From: an uncultured Lachnospiraceae bacterium
GTDB lineage: Bacteria; Bacillota; Clostridia; Lachnospirales; Lachnospiraceae
Assembly: GCA_902782815.1 (NCBI GenBank)
Contig: CACZOS010000370.1
Span: forward strand, 1 to 5,532
Length of the DNA: 5,532 bases
Direction of reading: 5' to 3'
In this document: positions 1 to 5,532 of the stretch, in pieces
Layout of the letters: each line of letters opens with the position of its first letter
Position numbering within the stretch: position 1 is the first letter of the stretch
Notes under the pieces: generated by a model
Told to the model about the DNA's origin: nothing
The model's input: the letters and a program-made list of their open reading frames with translations, nothing else
The model's database searches: none
Position numbers and translations under genes: made by a program

Positions 1-51
1 AACACCGAGACAGGAGAATGGGAATTCCTCAAGAAGCAGAGTGCTGAATAA
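1..51 (+). CDS. C-terminal end of probable ABC substrate-binding protein (partial)
   Basis: The frame open from the first base encodes 16 residues, ending in EFLKKQSAE before a TAA stop. Only this tail is present, so no domain can be recognised. The assignment comes from context. In Liv/HAAT operons the extracytoplasmic amino acid binding protein (LivJ/LivK type) usually stands immediately upstream of livH. The hydrophilic, lysine-rich ending is compatible with the C-terminus of such a protein. In a Gram-positive host it would be a lipoprotein that captures the substrate outside the membrane and delivers it to LivH/LivM. Another identity cannot be excluded from this fragment. Confidence 0.6.
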   Translation, partial: NTETGEWEFLKKQSAE

Positions 52-82
52 TCAGCCTTTTACGGATACATTAATGCAGACA

Positions 83-106
83 GCGGGAAGCCTCGCGGCT
101 TCCCGC
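83..106 (+). terminator. Perfect 10-bp stem-loop between binding-protein gene and livH
   Basis: GCGGGAAGCC (83-92) pairs without mismatch with GGCTTCCCGC (97-106) around the 4-nt loop TCGC. The bases after it (ACTTATTATATCTA) are A/T-rich but contain no true run of T. It therefore looks more like a leaky terminator or a 3'-end mRNA-stabilising hairpin than a full stop. Such a structure after a binding-protein gene commonly lets that protein be made in excess over the membrane subunits. That role is inferred here. Confidence 0.6.
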
Positions 107-110
107 ACTT

Positions 111-150
111 ATTATATCTAAAAGAGATTAATTATATTTAAGAGAGACTA
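111..150 (+). repeat. Tandem duplication of a 20-bp A/T-rich unit upstream of livH
   Basis: Positions 111-130 (ATTATATCTAAAAGAGATTA) and 131-150 (ATTATATTTAAGAGAGACTA) agree at 17 of 20 bases. The copies are directly adjacent, start just after the stem-loop and end five bases before the livH start codon. Each copy carries a purine-rich AAGAGA-like stretch, and the second of these sits where the livH ribosome binding site should be. The repeat could be a simple slippage duplication, or it could tune livH translation or act as an unstructured ribosome-entry region. Confidence 0.6.
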
Positions 151-155
151 TTATT

Positions 156-1040
156 ATGGGATTATTACATACATGGCTTCCATACATCCTGGCAGGCATC
201 GCCGTGGGAGGGCAGTATGCCCTGATCGCCATCGGTTATACCATGGTATATGGTATTCTGAGGCTGATCAACTTTGCTCATGGTGATGTATTTATGTGGT
301 CCGGGCTTATCATGGTATATCTGGTTACCGTTCTGCCCTTCTGGATGGCCTTTATCCTGGTCATCATCTTCGCCATACTTCTGGGGACCACCATTGAAAA
401 AGTCGCTTACCGGCCCTTAAGGTCCGCCCCCCGTATGTCCATCATGATCTCCGCCATCGGTGTGTCCTATCTTCTGCAGAATTTTGCTCTTTATATCACC
501 GGCGGCCTGACCAAGACATATCCTGCCATCAAATGGCTTCAGAAAACGGTTACCATAGGTACGGCAACCACCAAGATGGTCACCCTGATCACACCGGTGC
601 TGACCATCCTTCTCGTCTTCCTTCTGGTCATGCTGATCAAACATACCAAGATCGGTATGGCAATGCGGGCGGTTTCCAGGGATTTTGAAACCTCTTCACT
701 CATGGGTATAGACATCAACCGGGTAATCACGGTTACCTTTATCATCGGCTGCGGACTGGCGGCCATAGGTTCTGTGCTTTACTTTTCAAATTATACGGGG
801 ATCAACCCCATGTCCGGAGCCATGCCCGGACTCAAGGCGTTCGTCGCCGCGGTATTCGGAGGGATCGGTTCTGTTCCCGGGGCCGTTGTGGGCGCCTTCG
901 TCATCGGTATCTGCGAGAACCTGATCAAGGGTGCCGGCTGGACCACATTTTCAGATGCCTTCACCTTTGTACTGCTCATCATCATCCTGATGGTGAAACC
1001 TACCGGACTCTTCGGTGAGAAGAACCTGGACAAGGTATAG
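156..1040 (+). CDS. livH: Branched-chain amino acid ABC transporter permease LivH
   Basis: This 294-residue integral membrane protein is one half of the channel of a HAAT/Liv-family importer. It pairs with LivM and docks on the ATPases LivG and LivF. It is mostly hydrophobic, with about eight membrane segments. Family-typical stretches are GYTMVYGILRLINFAHGD (residues 27-44), the cytoplasmic coupling region around MRAVSRDFETSSLMGI (170-185), which contacts an ATPase subunit, and the Gly-rich GLKAFVAAVFGGIGSVPG (225-242). Its length matches the family (E. coli LivH has 308 residues). The ATG at 156 has only a weak purine-rich AGAGAGA (141-147) as ribosome binding site, unlike the strong sites of later genes. 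livM follows after 13 bases. Substrate is probably Leu/Ile/Val, but related members carry other amino acids, amides or urea, and the sequence does not decide this. Confidence 0.93.
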   Translation: MGLLHTWLPYILAGIAVGGQYALIAIGYTMVYGILRLINFAHGDVFMWSGLIMVYLVTVLPFWMAFILVIIFAILLGTTIEKVAYRPLRSAPRMSIMISAIGVSYLLQNFALYITGGLTKTYPAIKWLQKTVTIGTATTKMVTLITPVLTILLVFLLVMLIKHTKIGMAMRAVSRDFETSSLMGIDINRVITVTFIIGCGLAAIGSVLYFSNYTGINPMSGAMPGLKAFVAAVFGGIGSVPGAVVGAFVIGICENLIKGAGWTTFSDAFTFVLLIIILMVKPTGLFGEKNLDKV

Positions 1041-1049
1041 AAAGGAGGG
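1041..1049 (+). promoter_or_regulatory. Ribosome binding site that fixes the livM start
   Basis: AAAGGAGGG directly follows the livH stop codon (TAG, 1038-1040) and ends four bases before the ATG at 1054. It is a near-perfect Shine-Dalgarno sequence. It argues for the ATG at 1054 rather than an in-frame GTG at 1015, which lies inside livH and has no such site. Confidence 0.85.
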
Positions 1050-1053
1050 CGTC

Positions 1054-2361
1054 ATGAAAACCAAACTGGACAACAGATTCAAAACAGTGCTCTCCGTTAT
1101 CTGCATCGCCTTGTTTCTGATCCTGGTATATGTGGGCGATATCATAATCCGGCCCGGATCCGGCATGAAGATGCTGATCACCGTTATTGAAAAGGGGTCC
1201 ATATTTGCCCTGGTGGCTGCTTCCATGAACCTGCTCAACGGTTTTACAGGCCTCTTTTCCCTCGGTCAGGCAGGATTCATGCTGATCGGCGCCTATACCT
1301 ATGCCATATTTACCATTCCCGCAGCTTCCCATGACAAGGTTTACCAGTACTTTAACGGCGGCATCATCAAATGGTCCATCGTGGAGATACTGGAGAATAA
1401 TCTGGGTACCTTCGGTCACTATCTGGGGATGTTCATTCCCATGCTGGCCGCAGGATTGCTGGTAGCCCTGATCGGGTTTCTGATCGGTATACCCGTGCTC
1501 AGGCTTAAGTCGGATTACCTGGCCATAGCCACCCTGGGTTTTGCGGAGATCATCAGGGCATTCTTTCAGTGGAATACACTGGGGCCGCTGACAAACGGTT
1601 CCAATGTTCTGCGTAAATATACCACCTACAACAACGCGGTCTTCCCTGTGGTGATCGCGGGGATCTCCATAGCCATCATCCTCCTGCTGATCAATTCTAC
1701 CTACGGAAGAGCCTTCCGGGCTATCCGTGATGATGAGATCGCAGCCGAGGCGATGGGGGTCAATCTCTTTAAACATAAGGAAATGTCCTTCGTCATCTCC
1801 TCATTCTTTGCCGGGATCAGCGGCGCCCTGCTGGCCATGTTCCAGACCACCATCAGCGCCACTCCCTTCACCACGGTTATGACTTATGAGATTCTGCTCA
1901 TCGTGGTTATCGGCGGCATAGGATCCATCACCGGTTCCATCATCGGCGCCTTCCTCTTTACCGCTGCCTCGGAATGGTGGCTCAGAGGTCTTGACGCAGG
2001 CAGATGGCTGGGCATATCTTCCAGACTGATGAGACCTGGCTTCCGTAAAGTCGTCTTTGCTATCCTTATCATGCTGATCGTCCTTTTCTATTCCCGGGGA
2101 ATCATGGGAGACAGGGAGTTCAGCTGGGATGGATTTATCGACTGGTGGAAGAACCGTCCGGCAGCCATAAAGGCATGGCCGCAGAAACGTAAGGCGGCAA
2201 GAGAAGCCAGGAGAGAAGCAGCTTCGGTCAAGGCGGCTCAGAAGGAAAAGGCAAGGCAGGCAAAGGCGGAGAGCGAAGCACTGAAAGCCTCCGGACAGGC
2301 TTTGTTTACACCCCTTCCCATGGCTGATCATGTAATCGTATTTGACAAGGAGGGCAAGTGA
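1054..2361 (+). CDS. livM: Branched-chain amino acid ABC transporter permease LivM with long charged C-terminal tail
   Basis: This 435-residue protein is the second channel subunit of the importer, partner of LivH. A first hydrophobic segment covers residues 12-27. The LivM-type stretch around GLFSLGQAGFMLIGAYT lies at about 66-81, the cytoplasmic coupling loop GRAFRAIRDDEIAAEAMGVN at 218-237, and a Gly-rich membrane segment at about 279-300. The membrane part ends near residue 350. After it comes a tail of about 85 residues. Positions 376-415 of this tail are dominated by Ala, Lys, Arg and Glu and are probably a single charged helix in the cytoplasm. Most LivM proteins stop soon after the last membrane helix (E. 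coli LivM is 425 residues, but because of its N-terminal side). The stop overlaps the livG start by one base. Family assignment is firm; the role of the tail is unknown. Confidence 0.93.
   Translation: MKTKLDNRFKTVLSVICIALFLILVYVGDIIIRPGSGMKMLITVIEKGSIFALVAASMNLLNGFTGLFSLGQAGFMLIGAYTYAIFTIPAASHDKVYQYFNGGIIKWSIVEILENNLGTFGHYLGMFIPMLAAGLLVALIGFLIGIPVLRLKSDYLAIATLGFAEIIRAFFQWNTLGPLTNGSNVLRKYTTYNNAVFPVVIAGISIAIILLLINSTYGRAFRAIRDDEIAAEAMGVNLFKHKEMSFVISSFFAGISGALLAMFQTTISATPFTTVMTYEILLIVVIGGIGSITGSIIGAFLFTAASEWWLRGLDAGRWLGISSRLMRPGFRKVVFAILIMLIVLFYSRGIMGDREFSWDGFIDWWKNRPAAIKAWPQKRKAAREARREAASVKAAQKEKARQAKAESEALKASGQALFTPLPMADHVIVFDKEGK
2347..2354 (+). promoter_or_regulatory. Ribosome binding site for livG inside the end of livM
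   Basis: AAGGAGGG lies within the last codons of livM, six bases before the ATG at 2361. The spacing supports ATG 2361 as the livG start over the adjacent GTG at 2358. The overlap TGATG with the livM stop implies translational coupling. Confidence 0.8.
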
Positions 2362-3209
2362 TGGACAACAGACAAGTAGTACTGAAGCTCTCCGATATTA
2401 CCATGCAGTTCGGCGGTGTCGTGGCGGTGGATAATCTTAATCTCCTGGTCCACAAGAATGAGATTGTGGGACTGATCGGCCCCAACGGCGCAGGAAAGAC
2501 CACAGCTTTCAACTGTATCACCGGTGTCTATGAACCCACAAACGGTTCGGTTGAGATCAACGGCGATGTAGTGATAGAAAACTATCCCAAGGGTAAGATG
2601 AAAGACACCTACAAGGGACGTAATCAGGGGAAATATACCAAAACCCTCGCCATACTTCCGGATAAGGTGACCAAACTGGGTGTGGCCCGTACCTTCCAGA
2701 ACATCAGACTGTTCAAGAACATGACTGTTCTGGAAAATGTCATGGTGGCGATGCATATGAATCAGAAAGCATCTGTATTCGGCGCCACCTTCCGCAGCCG
2801 CCTGGCCCGGACTGAGGAAAAGGCAATGCGCGAAAAGGCCATGGAGCTCCTGAAAAAAGTGGATCTTTATGACAATATGAATGATCTTTCCACCTCCCTT
2901 CCCTACGGAAAACAGAGGCATCTTGAGATTGCCCGCGCATTGGCCACCAACCCCACCATCCTCCTGCTGGATGAGCCTGCCGCGGGAATGAATCCCCAGG
3001 AATCGGATGATCTGATGAAATTTGTCGGACGTATCCGGGATGAGTTTGACCTCTCCATCCTGATGATCGAACACCACATGCAGGTGGTCATGGGTATCTG
3101 TGAGCATATTTATGTACTTAATTACGGCGGACAGATCGCGGATGGCACTCCTGAAGAGATTCAGGCAAATCCTGCAGTGATAGAAGCATATCTGGGAGGC
3201 GATGACTGA
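2361..3209 (+). CDS. livG: Branched-chain amino acid ABC transporter ATP-binding protein LivG
   Basis: This 282-residue cytoplasmic ATPase is one of the two motor subunits that drive import through LivH/LivM. Visible motifs in order are Walker A GPNGAGKT (40-47), Q-loop RTFQN with Gln113, the LivG-type signature LPYGKQRHLEIARAL (180-194) in place of classical LSGGQ, and Walker B ILLLDEP (200-206) with catalytic Glu205. The H-loop IEHHM has His238, and the ending AYLG (276-279) is typical of the family. Compared with E. coli LivG there are roughly 20 extra residues, rich in Lys, Gly and Tyr, between Walker A and the Q-loop (about 73-97). I recall a similar insert in LivG proteins of Clostridia, so it may be a lineage trait. 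All catalytic residues are intact. The gene overlaps livM and livF by one base at either end. Confidence 0.95.
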   Translation: MDNRQVVLKLSDITMQFGGVVAVDNLNLLVHKNEIVGLIGPNGAGKTTAFNCITGVYEPTNGSVEINGDVVIENYPKGKMKDTYKGRNQGKYTKTLAILPDKVTKLGVARTFQNIRLFKNMTVLENVMVAMHMNQKASVFGATFRSRLARTEEKAMREKAMELLKKVDLYDNMNDLSTSLPYGKQRHLEIARALATNPTILLLDEPAAGMNPQESDDLMKFVGRIRDEFDLSILMIEHHMQVVMGICEHIYVLNYGGQIADGTPEEIQANPAVIEAYLGGDD

Positions 3210-3913
3210 TGTTGGCAATTAGAAATCTGAATGTACATTACGGGGGCATTCATGCCCTCAGAGGCATAGACATCGACGTCCCGGACGGAAAGATCATCTC
3301 CCTGATCGGGGCCAACGGCGCCGGGAAATCCACCACCCTCAAATCGGTCATGGGCCTGGTTCCCAAATCGGACGGCCACGTGTACTGGGATGATCTGGAG
3401 ATCACTTCCTCCAGGACCAAGGATATCGTGGCTGAAGGCATTATCCTGTGTCCTGAAGGCAGACGGATCTTTCCCGACCTGACGGTGGACGAGAATATCG
3501 CCGCCGGGGCTTATCTGAGAAAGAACAAGGCGGAGATAGCCAGAGACAGGGAGTGGGTATACAACCTTTTCCCCAGACTGTCGGAAAGAACATGGCAGCT
3601 GGGAGCCACTCTCTCGGGCGGAGAACAGCAGATGCTGGCCGTGGCCCGGTCCCTGATGTCCAAACCCAAACTTCTCATGCTTGATGAACCGTCCCTGGGG
3701 CTTGCTCCCCTGGTCATCAAGGATATATTCAATGTAATCCAGAAGATCAAAGAAGACGGCGTGAATATTCTGCTCATTGAGCAGAATGCCAAGGCTGCTC
3801 TCGATATATCCGATTATGCCTATGTTATGGAAACCGGTGTGATCACCATGGCCGGACCGGGAAAAGCGCTTCTCAGCGATCCCAGAGTCCAGCAGGCCTA
3901 CCTGGGCGAATAA
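3209..3913 (+). CDS. livF: Branched-chain amino acid ABC transporter ATP-binding protein LivF
   Basis: This 234-residue protein is the second ATPase of the importer and pairs with LivG. It shows Walker A GANGAGKS (34-41), PEGRRIFPDLTV (82-93) at the Q-loop position, signature LSGGEQQ (135-141), Walker B LLMLDEP (155-161) with Glu160, and D-loop SLGLAP (162-167). The H-loop position reads IEQNA, so Gln192 stands where most ABC ATPases have His, and Glu83 stands where the Q-loop Gln would be. E. coli LivF has the same PEGRR and EQNA motifs, so this is family-typical rather than damage. The ATG overlaps the livG stop (TGATG) and is served by GGGAGG (3194-3199), nine bases upstream. Its length is normal. 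A large hairpin follows 25 bases after the stop, making this the probable last gene of the transporter unit. Confidence 0.95.
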   Translation: MLAIRNLNVHYGGIHALRGIDIDVPDGKIISLIGANGAGKSTTLKSVMGLVPKSDGHVYWDDLEITSSRTKDIVAEGIILCPEGRRIFPDLTVDENIAAGAYLRKNKAEIARDREWVYNLFPRLSERTWQLGATLSGGEQQMLAVARSLMSKPKLLMLDEPSLGLAPLVIKDIFNVIQKIKEDGVNILLIEQNAKAALDISDYAYVMETGVITMAGPGKALLSDPRVQQAYLGE

Positions 3914-3938
3914 GCGGATGATCCTTGGAAATGAATAA

Positions 3939-3986
3939 TAAATGCCTTCAGCTGTCATAGTATCCTGTGACATCTGGGGGCATTTA
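3939..3986 (+). terminator. Long imperfect hairpin after livF, probable terminator or attenuator
   Basis: Positions 3939-3960 pair with 3965-3986 around the loop TATC. All 22 positions pair except one C/U mismatch (3952/3973), with three G-U wobbles (3947, 3948, 3958). The base of the stem is TAAATGCC/GGCATTTA, followed by ATCTATT, and the 5' flank is A-rich (GAATAA). A/T flanks on both sides suit a terminator, possibly working in both directions. However, the stem is long, its most stable part is not at the T-rich end, and there is no continuous T run. Termination may therefore be partial. Only 35 bases separate it from the next gene. Confidence 0.55.
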
Positions 3987-4025
3987 ATCTATTCCGACGA
4001 AGAAATTGACGAGGTGGACAGATGA
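3942..4025 (+). CDS. Possible 27-codon small ORF upstream of the hydrolase gene
   Basis: An ATG at 3942 opens 27 codons. The product begins MPSAVIVSCD and ends with the acidic SDEEIDEVDR. The TGA stop (4023-4025) overlaps the hydrolase ATG in an ATGA junction, the form used in translational coupling. The hydrolase ribosome binding site (GAGGTGG, 4011-4017) lies inside this ORF. Against it: the upstream Shine-Dalgarno is poor (GGAAA, ten bases before the ATG), the first 15 codons lie in the hairpin, and I recognise no relative. It could be a leader peptide, a gene remnant or chance. Confidence 0.2.
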   Translation: MPSAVIVSCDIWGHLIYSDEEIDEVDR

Positions 4026-4942
4026 TCAGGAAAAGAATAATCGTAAGATCAGTTTCGGAGTACCCCTTGAAAGGCATGCTGACTCTGCCGGATGATCTCT
4101 CAGAGCCGGTACCTGCAGTGGTGATGGTCCACGGTTCCGGACCCTCCGACATGGATGAAAGGGTGATGAAAATGACTCCCTTCCTGGACCTGGCCGAAGG
4201 CCTGGCAGGACATGGAATCGCTTCATTACGCTACGACAAGCGCACCTTTGCCTATCCGAGAAAAATGGCTAAGACCAGCGTTACCGTCAGGGAGGAGACC
4301 ATCGATGATGCTCTGGAGGCTGTCAGGATACTGAAAAAAGACAGGCGGATCGATCATGACCGAATCTTCATCCTGGGCCACAGCATGGGAGCTATGCTTG
4401 CCCCCAGGATCGATGCCGAGGGAGGAGATGTCAGAGGCCTCATCATGATGGCCGGAACTCCTTACCGGCTGGAAGAGGTGGTGCTAAGGCAGCTTAAGCA
4501 GGCCGCAGGTTCACGATCCTTCCTGAGATGGATCGCAGGTCTTGAATACAAAATATTTGCCGGAAAATTCCGGGACCTTTACCGGATGAGCGATGACCGG
4601 GCAAGAAAAAAGAAGTTTGCCGGAAATATCAGCCTTTATTATTTTAAGGAGATGGGGCAGCGCACAGCCGCTGATTACCTGACGGACAGCCGGAAACCGG
4701 TCCTGATCATGCAGGGCGGCAGGGATTTCCAGGTGCTTGCCGGGGATGATTTCCAAAAATTCCGGGATCTTCTTTCCGAACGGGAAAACACAGTCTTCCA
4801 TCTGTATCCCGATCTGAACCATCTTTTCGTAGAAGGAATATATGAGGATATCCTGAAGGCATCAAAGGATTACAGCATTGAGAGACACATCGGTGATGAA
4901 GTGATCGGGGATATTGCCTCCTTCATTTTATCTGTCAAATGA
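4022..4942 (+). CDS. Alpha/beta hydrolase (serine hydrolase of unknown substrate)
   Basis: This 306-residue protein has an alpha/beta-hydrolase fold with no signal peptide or membrane segment, so it should be cytoplasmic. It shows the oxyanion-hole motif HGSG (37-40), the nucleophile elbow GHSMG with Ser121, an acid Asp235 in QGGRD (231-235), and His267 in DLNHLF (264-269), in the correct order and spacing. After the Ser strand a helical, basic region (about 150-215) probably forms the lid that shapes substrate choice. This resembles the dienelactone-hydrolase/acyl-peptidase-like esterases annotated only as alpha/beta hydrolases in Clostridia. The true substrate (ester, amide or thioester) cannot be told. 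ATG 4022 is the only reasonable start: an in-frame stop lies at 4007-4009, and GAGGTGG (4011-4017) precedes the ATG by four bases. The next gene starts 15 bases after its stop, suggesting co-transcription with it. Confidence 0.85.
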   Translation: MIRKRIIVRSVSEYPLKGMLTLPDDLSEPVPAVVMVHGSGPSDMDERVMKMTPFLDLAEGLAGHGIASLRYDKRTFAYPRKMAKTSVTVREETIDDALEAVRILKKDRRIDHDRIFILGHSMGAMLAPRIDAEGGDVRGLIMMAGTPYRLEEVVLRQLKQAAGSRSFLRWIAGLEYKIFAGKFRDLYRMSDDRARKKKFAGNISLYYFKEMGQRTAADYLTDSRKPVLIMQGGRDFQVLAGDDFQKFRDLLSERENTVFHLYPDLNHLFVEGIYEDILKASKDYSIERHIGDEVIGDIASFILSVK

Positions 4943-4957
4943 TTTAAGGAGAAGAAT

Positions 4958-5532
4958 ATGTTTTTCATGATCGGGATTACTACGGGGAGAAAGGATCTTT
5001 CCCATAATCAGATGATAATCTGCAGTCACTGCGGAAAGTACGGAAGATATTCCGTCTATATGACCTACACGGTCCTGTCCCTGTTTTTTATCCCCTGCTT
5101 CAGATGGAATCGTAAATACTATGTGACCACCGACTGCTGCGGTGTGACCTACCGGCTGGATCCTGAAACCGGAAGAAAAATTGCCCGGGGAGAAGCTGTG
5201 GAGATCACTCCGGATAAGCTGACCCTGATCAGAGGGGAGGAGCGGGATTACGGTGTTAAGGAAAAAATAAAGATGGAAAAGAAAACCGGTTTGAAAACAG
5301 GGATAATCGGTGCCATGGATTCGGAAGTATCCTCTTTAAAGGAAGCCATGACAGACAGGAAAACCAGCTCTGTTTCGGGCATGGAATTCTGTGAAGGTAA
5401 ACTTGACGGTCATGATGTTGTGGTTGTTAAGTGTGGGATCGGAAAAGTCAACGCAGGAAGCTGCGCCCAGCTCCTGATCAACATGTTCGGTGTGGACCGC
5501 GTGATCAACACCGGTGTGGCCGGATCCCTGGA
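4958..5532 (+). CDS. mtnN: Zinc-ribbon domain fused to 5'-methylthioadenosine/S-adenosylhomocysteine nucleosidase (partial, 3' end outside window)
   Basis: One uninterrupted frame gives 191 codons to the window edge. Residues 1 to about 90 resemble the small zinc-ribbon proteins beginning MFF.(F/I)GI. They contain CSHC (22-25) and CCG (60-62), so likely metal ligands are Cys22, Cys25, Cys60 and/or Cys61. A charged linker follows (about 92-110). From residue 112 the sequence is MTAN-like: GIIGAMDSEV (115-124), where Glu123 matches E. coli MTAN Glu12; CGIGKVNA (159-166); and NTGVAGSL (184-191). MTAN hydrolyses methylthioadenosine and S-adenosylhomocysteine to adenine plus the thioribose sugar, recycling products of SAM use. 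The catalytic Glu and Asp of the C-terminal half are beyond the window. AAGGAG (4946-4951), six bases before ATG 4958, is a strong site for the full-length start. An internal ATG at 5273 (residue 106), ten bases after AAGGA (5258-5262), could make the nucleosidase alone. MTANs are usually about 230 residues without such an extension. Confidence 0.85.
   Translation, partial: MFFMIGITTGRKDLSHNQMIICSHCGKYGRYSVYMTYTVLSLFFIPCFRWNRKYYVTTDCCGVTYRLDPETGRKIARGEAVEITPDKLTLIRGEERDYGVKEKIKMEKKTGLKTGIIGAMDSEVSSLKEAMTDRKTSSVSGMEFCEGKLDGHDVVVVKCGIGKVNAGSCAQLLINMFGVDRVINTGVAGSL

Noticed and set aside
1015..1053. Upstream GTG start for livM, giving 13 extra N-terminal residues inside livH
   Set aside because: The strong AAAGGAGGG at 1041-1049 serves the ATG at 1054, and the extra residues are translated from livH coding sequence without a proper ribosome binding site.
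1000..1776. Long antisense open frame (258 codons) opposite livH/livM
   Set aside because: Its sequence is rich in Gln, His, Gly and Asp with no recognisable domain. It is the expected shadow of a hydrophobic coding strand.
2358..2360. GTG at 2358 as livG start
   Set aside because: ATG 2361 is one codon later, is correctly spaced from AAGGAGGG and gives the usual one-base overlap. The difference is a single residue.
2328..3218. Antisense open frame (296 codons) spanning all of livG
   Set aside because: It exactly shadows a gene with all ABC ATPase motifs. The antisense product resembles nothing known and lacks a clear ribosome binding site.
3782..3787. LivF lacks the H-loop His (Gln192) and has Glu at the Q-loop position, suggesting a dead ATPase site
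   Set aside because: E. coli LivF carries the same PEGRR and EQNA motifs, so these are normal for the LivF family.
3987..4021. Promoter for the hydrolase between the hairpin and its start
   Set aside because: I found no convincing -35/-10 pair in these 35 bases. Transcription probably reads through the hairpin or starts further upstream.
4556..4627. Repeated TTTGCCGGAAA (4556-4566 and 4617-4627) in the hydrolase gene
   Set aside because: Only two 11-base copies, both in coding sequence for Phe-Ala-Gly-Lys/Asn. This is best explained by similar codons and chance.

Overview
The window looks like chromosomal DNA from a Gram-positive anaerobe of the class Clostridia, most likely Lachnospiraceae or a near relative. 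I infer this from roughly balanced base composition, strong AAGGAGG-type ribosome binding sites, and the style of the LivG protein (a lysine-rich insert and an EHHM H-loop). It also fits the N-terminal zinc-ribbon type of the last gene. No search was run, so the lineage is an inference. All genes lie on the + strand.

Positions 1-3913 hold a branched-chain (or related) amino acid ABC importer operon of the HAAT/Liv class. It begins with the last 16 codons of what is probably the substrate-binding lipoprotein (1-51). A 104-nt gap follows, with a perfect 10-bp stem-loop (83-106) and a 2 x 20-bp near-perfect tandem repeat (111-150). Then come the two permeases livH (156-1040) and livM (1054-2361), and the two ATPases livG (2361-3209) and livF (3209-3913). 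livM/livG and livG/livF overlap by one base (TGATG), so they are probably translationally coupled. LivM carries a long Ala/Lys/Arg/Glu-rich cytoplasmic tail.

Positions 3914-4021 hold a long 22-bp imperfect hairpin with a 4-nt loop (3939-3986). It is the likely end or attenuator of the liv unit. A 27-codon ORF (3942-4025) overlaps the hairpin and ends in an ATGA junction with the next gene.

Positions 4022-4942 encode a serine alpha/beta hydrolase with an intact Ser-Asp-His triad. Fifteen bases later a gene starts at 4958 and runs off the window end. Its reading frame is continuous from a zinc-ribbon domain into a 5'-methylthioadenosine/S-adenosylhomocysteine nucleosidase (MTAN) domain. This apparent fusion is the most unusual item in the window. 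A possible internal start (5273) could also yield the nucleosidase alone.

The first five genes work together as one importer. The hydrolase and the zinc-ribbon/nucleosidase gene may be co-transcribed with each other, but nothing in the sequence ties them functionally to amino acid uptake. I see no mobile element, CRISPR array, tRNA or rRNA. Most of the window is a conventional transporter operon, and I did not find a convincing wholly new system.
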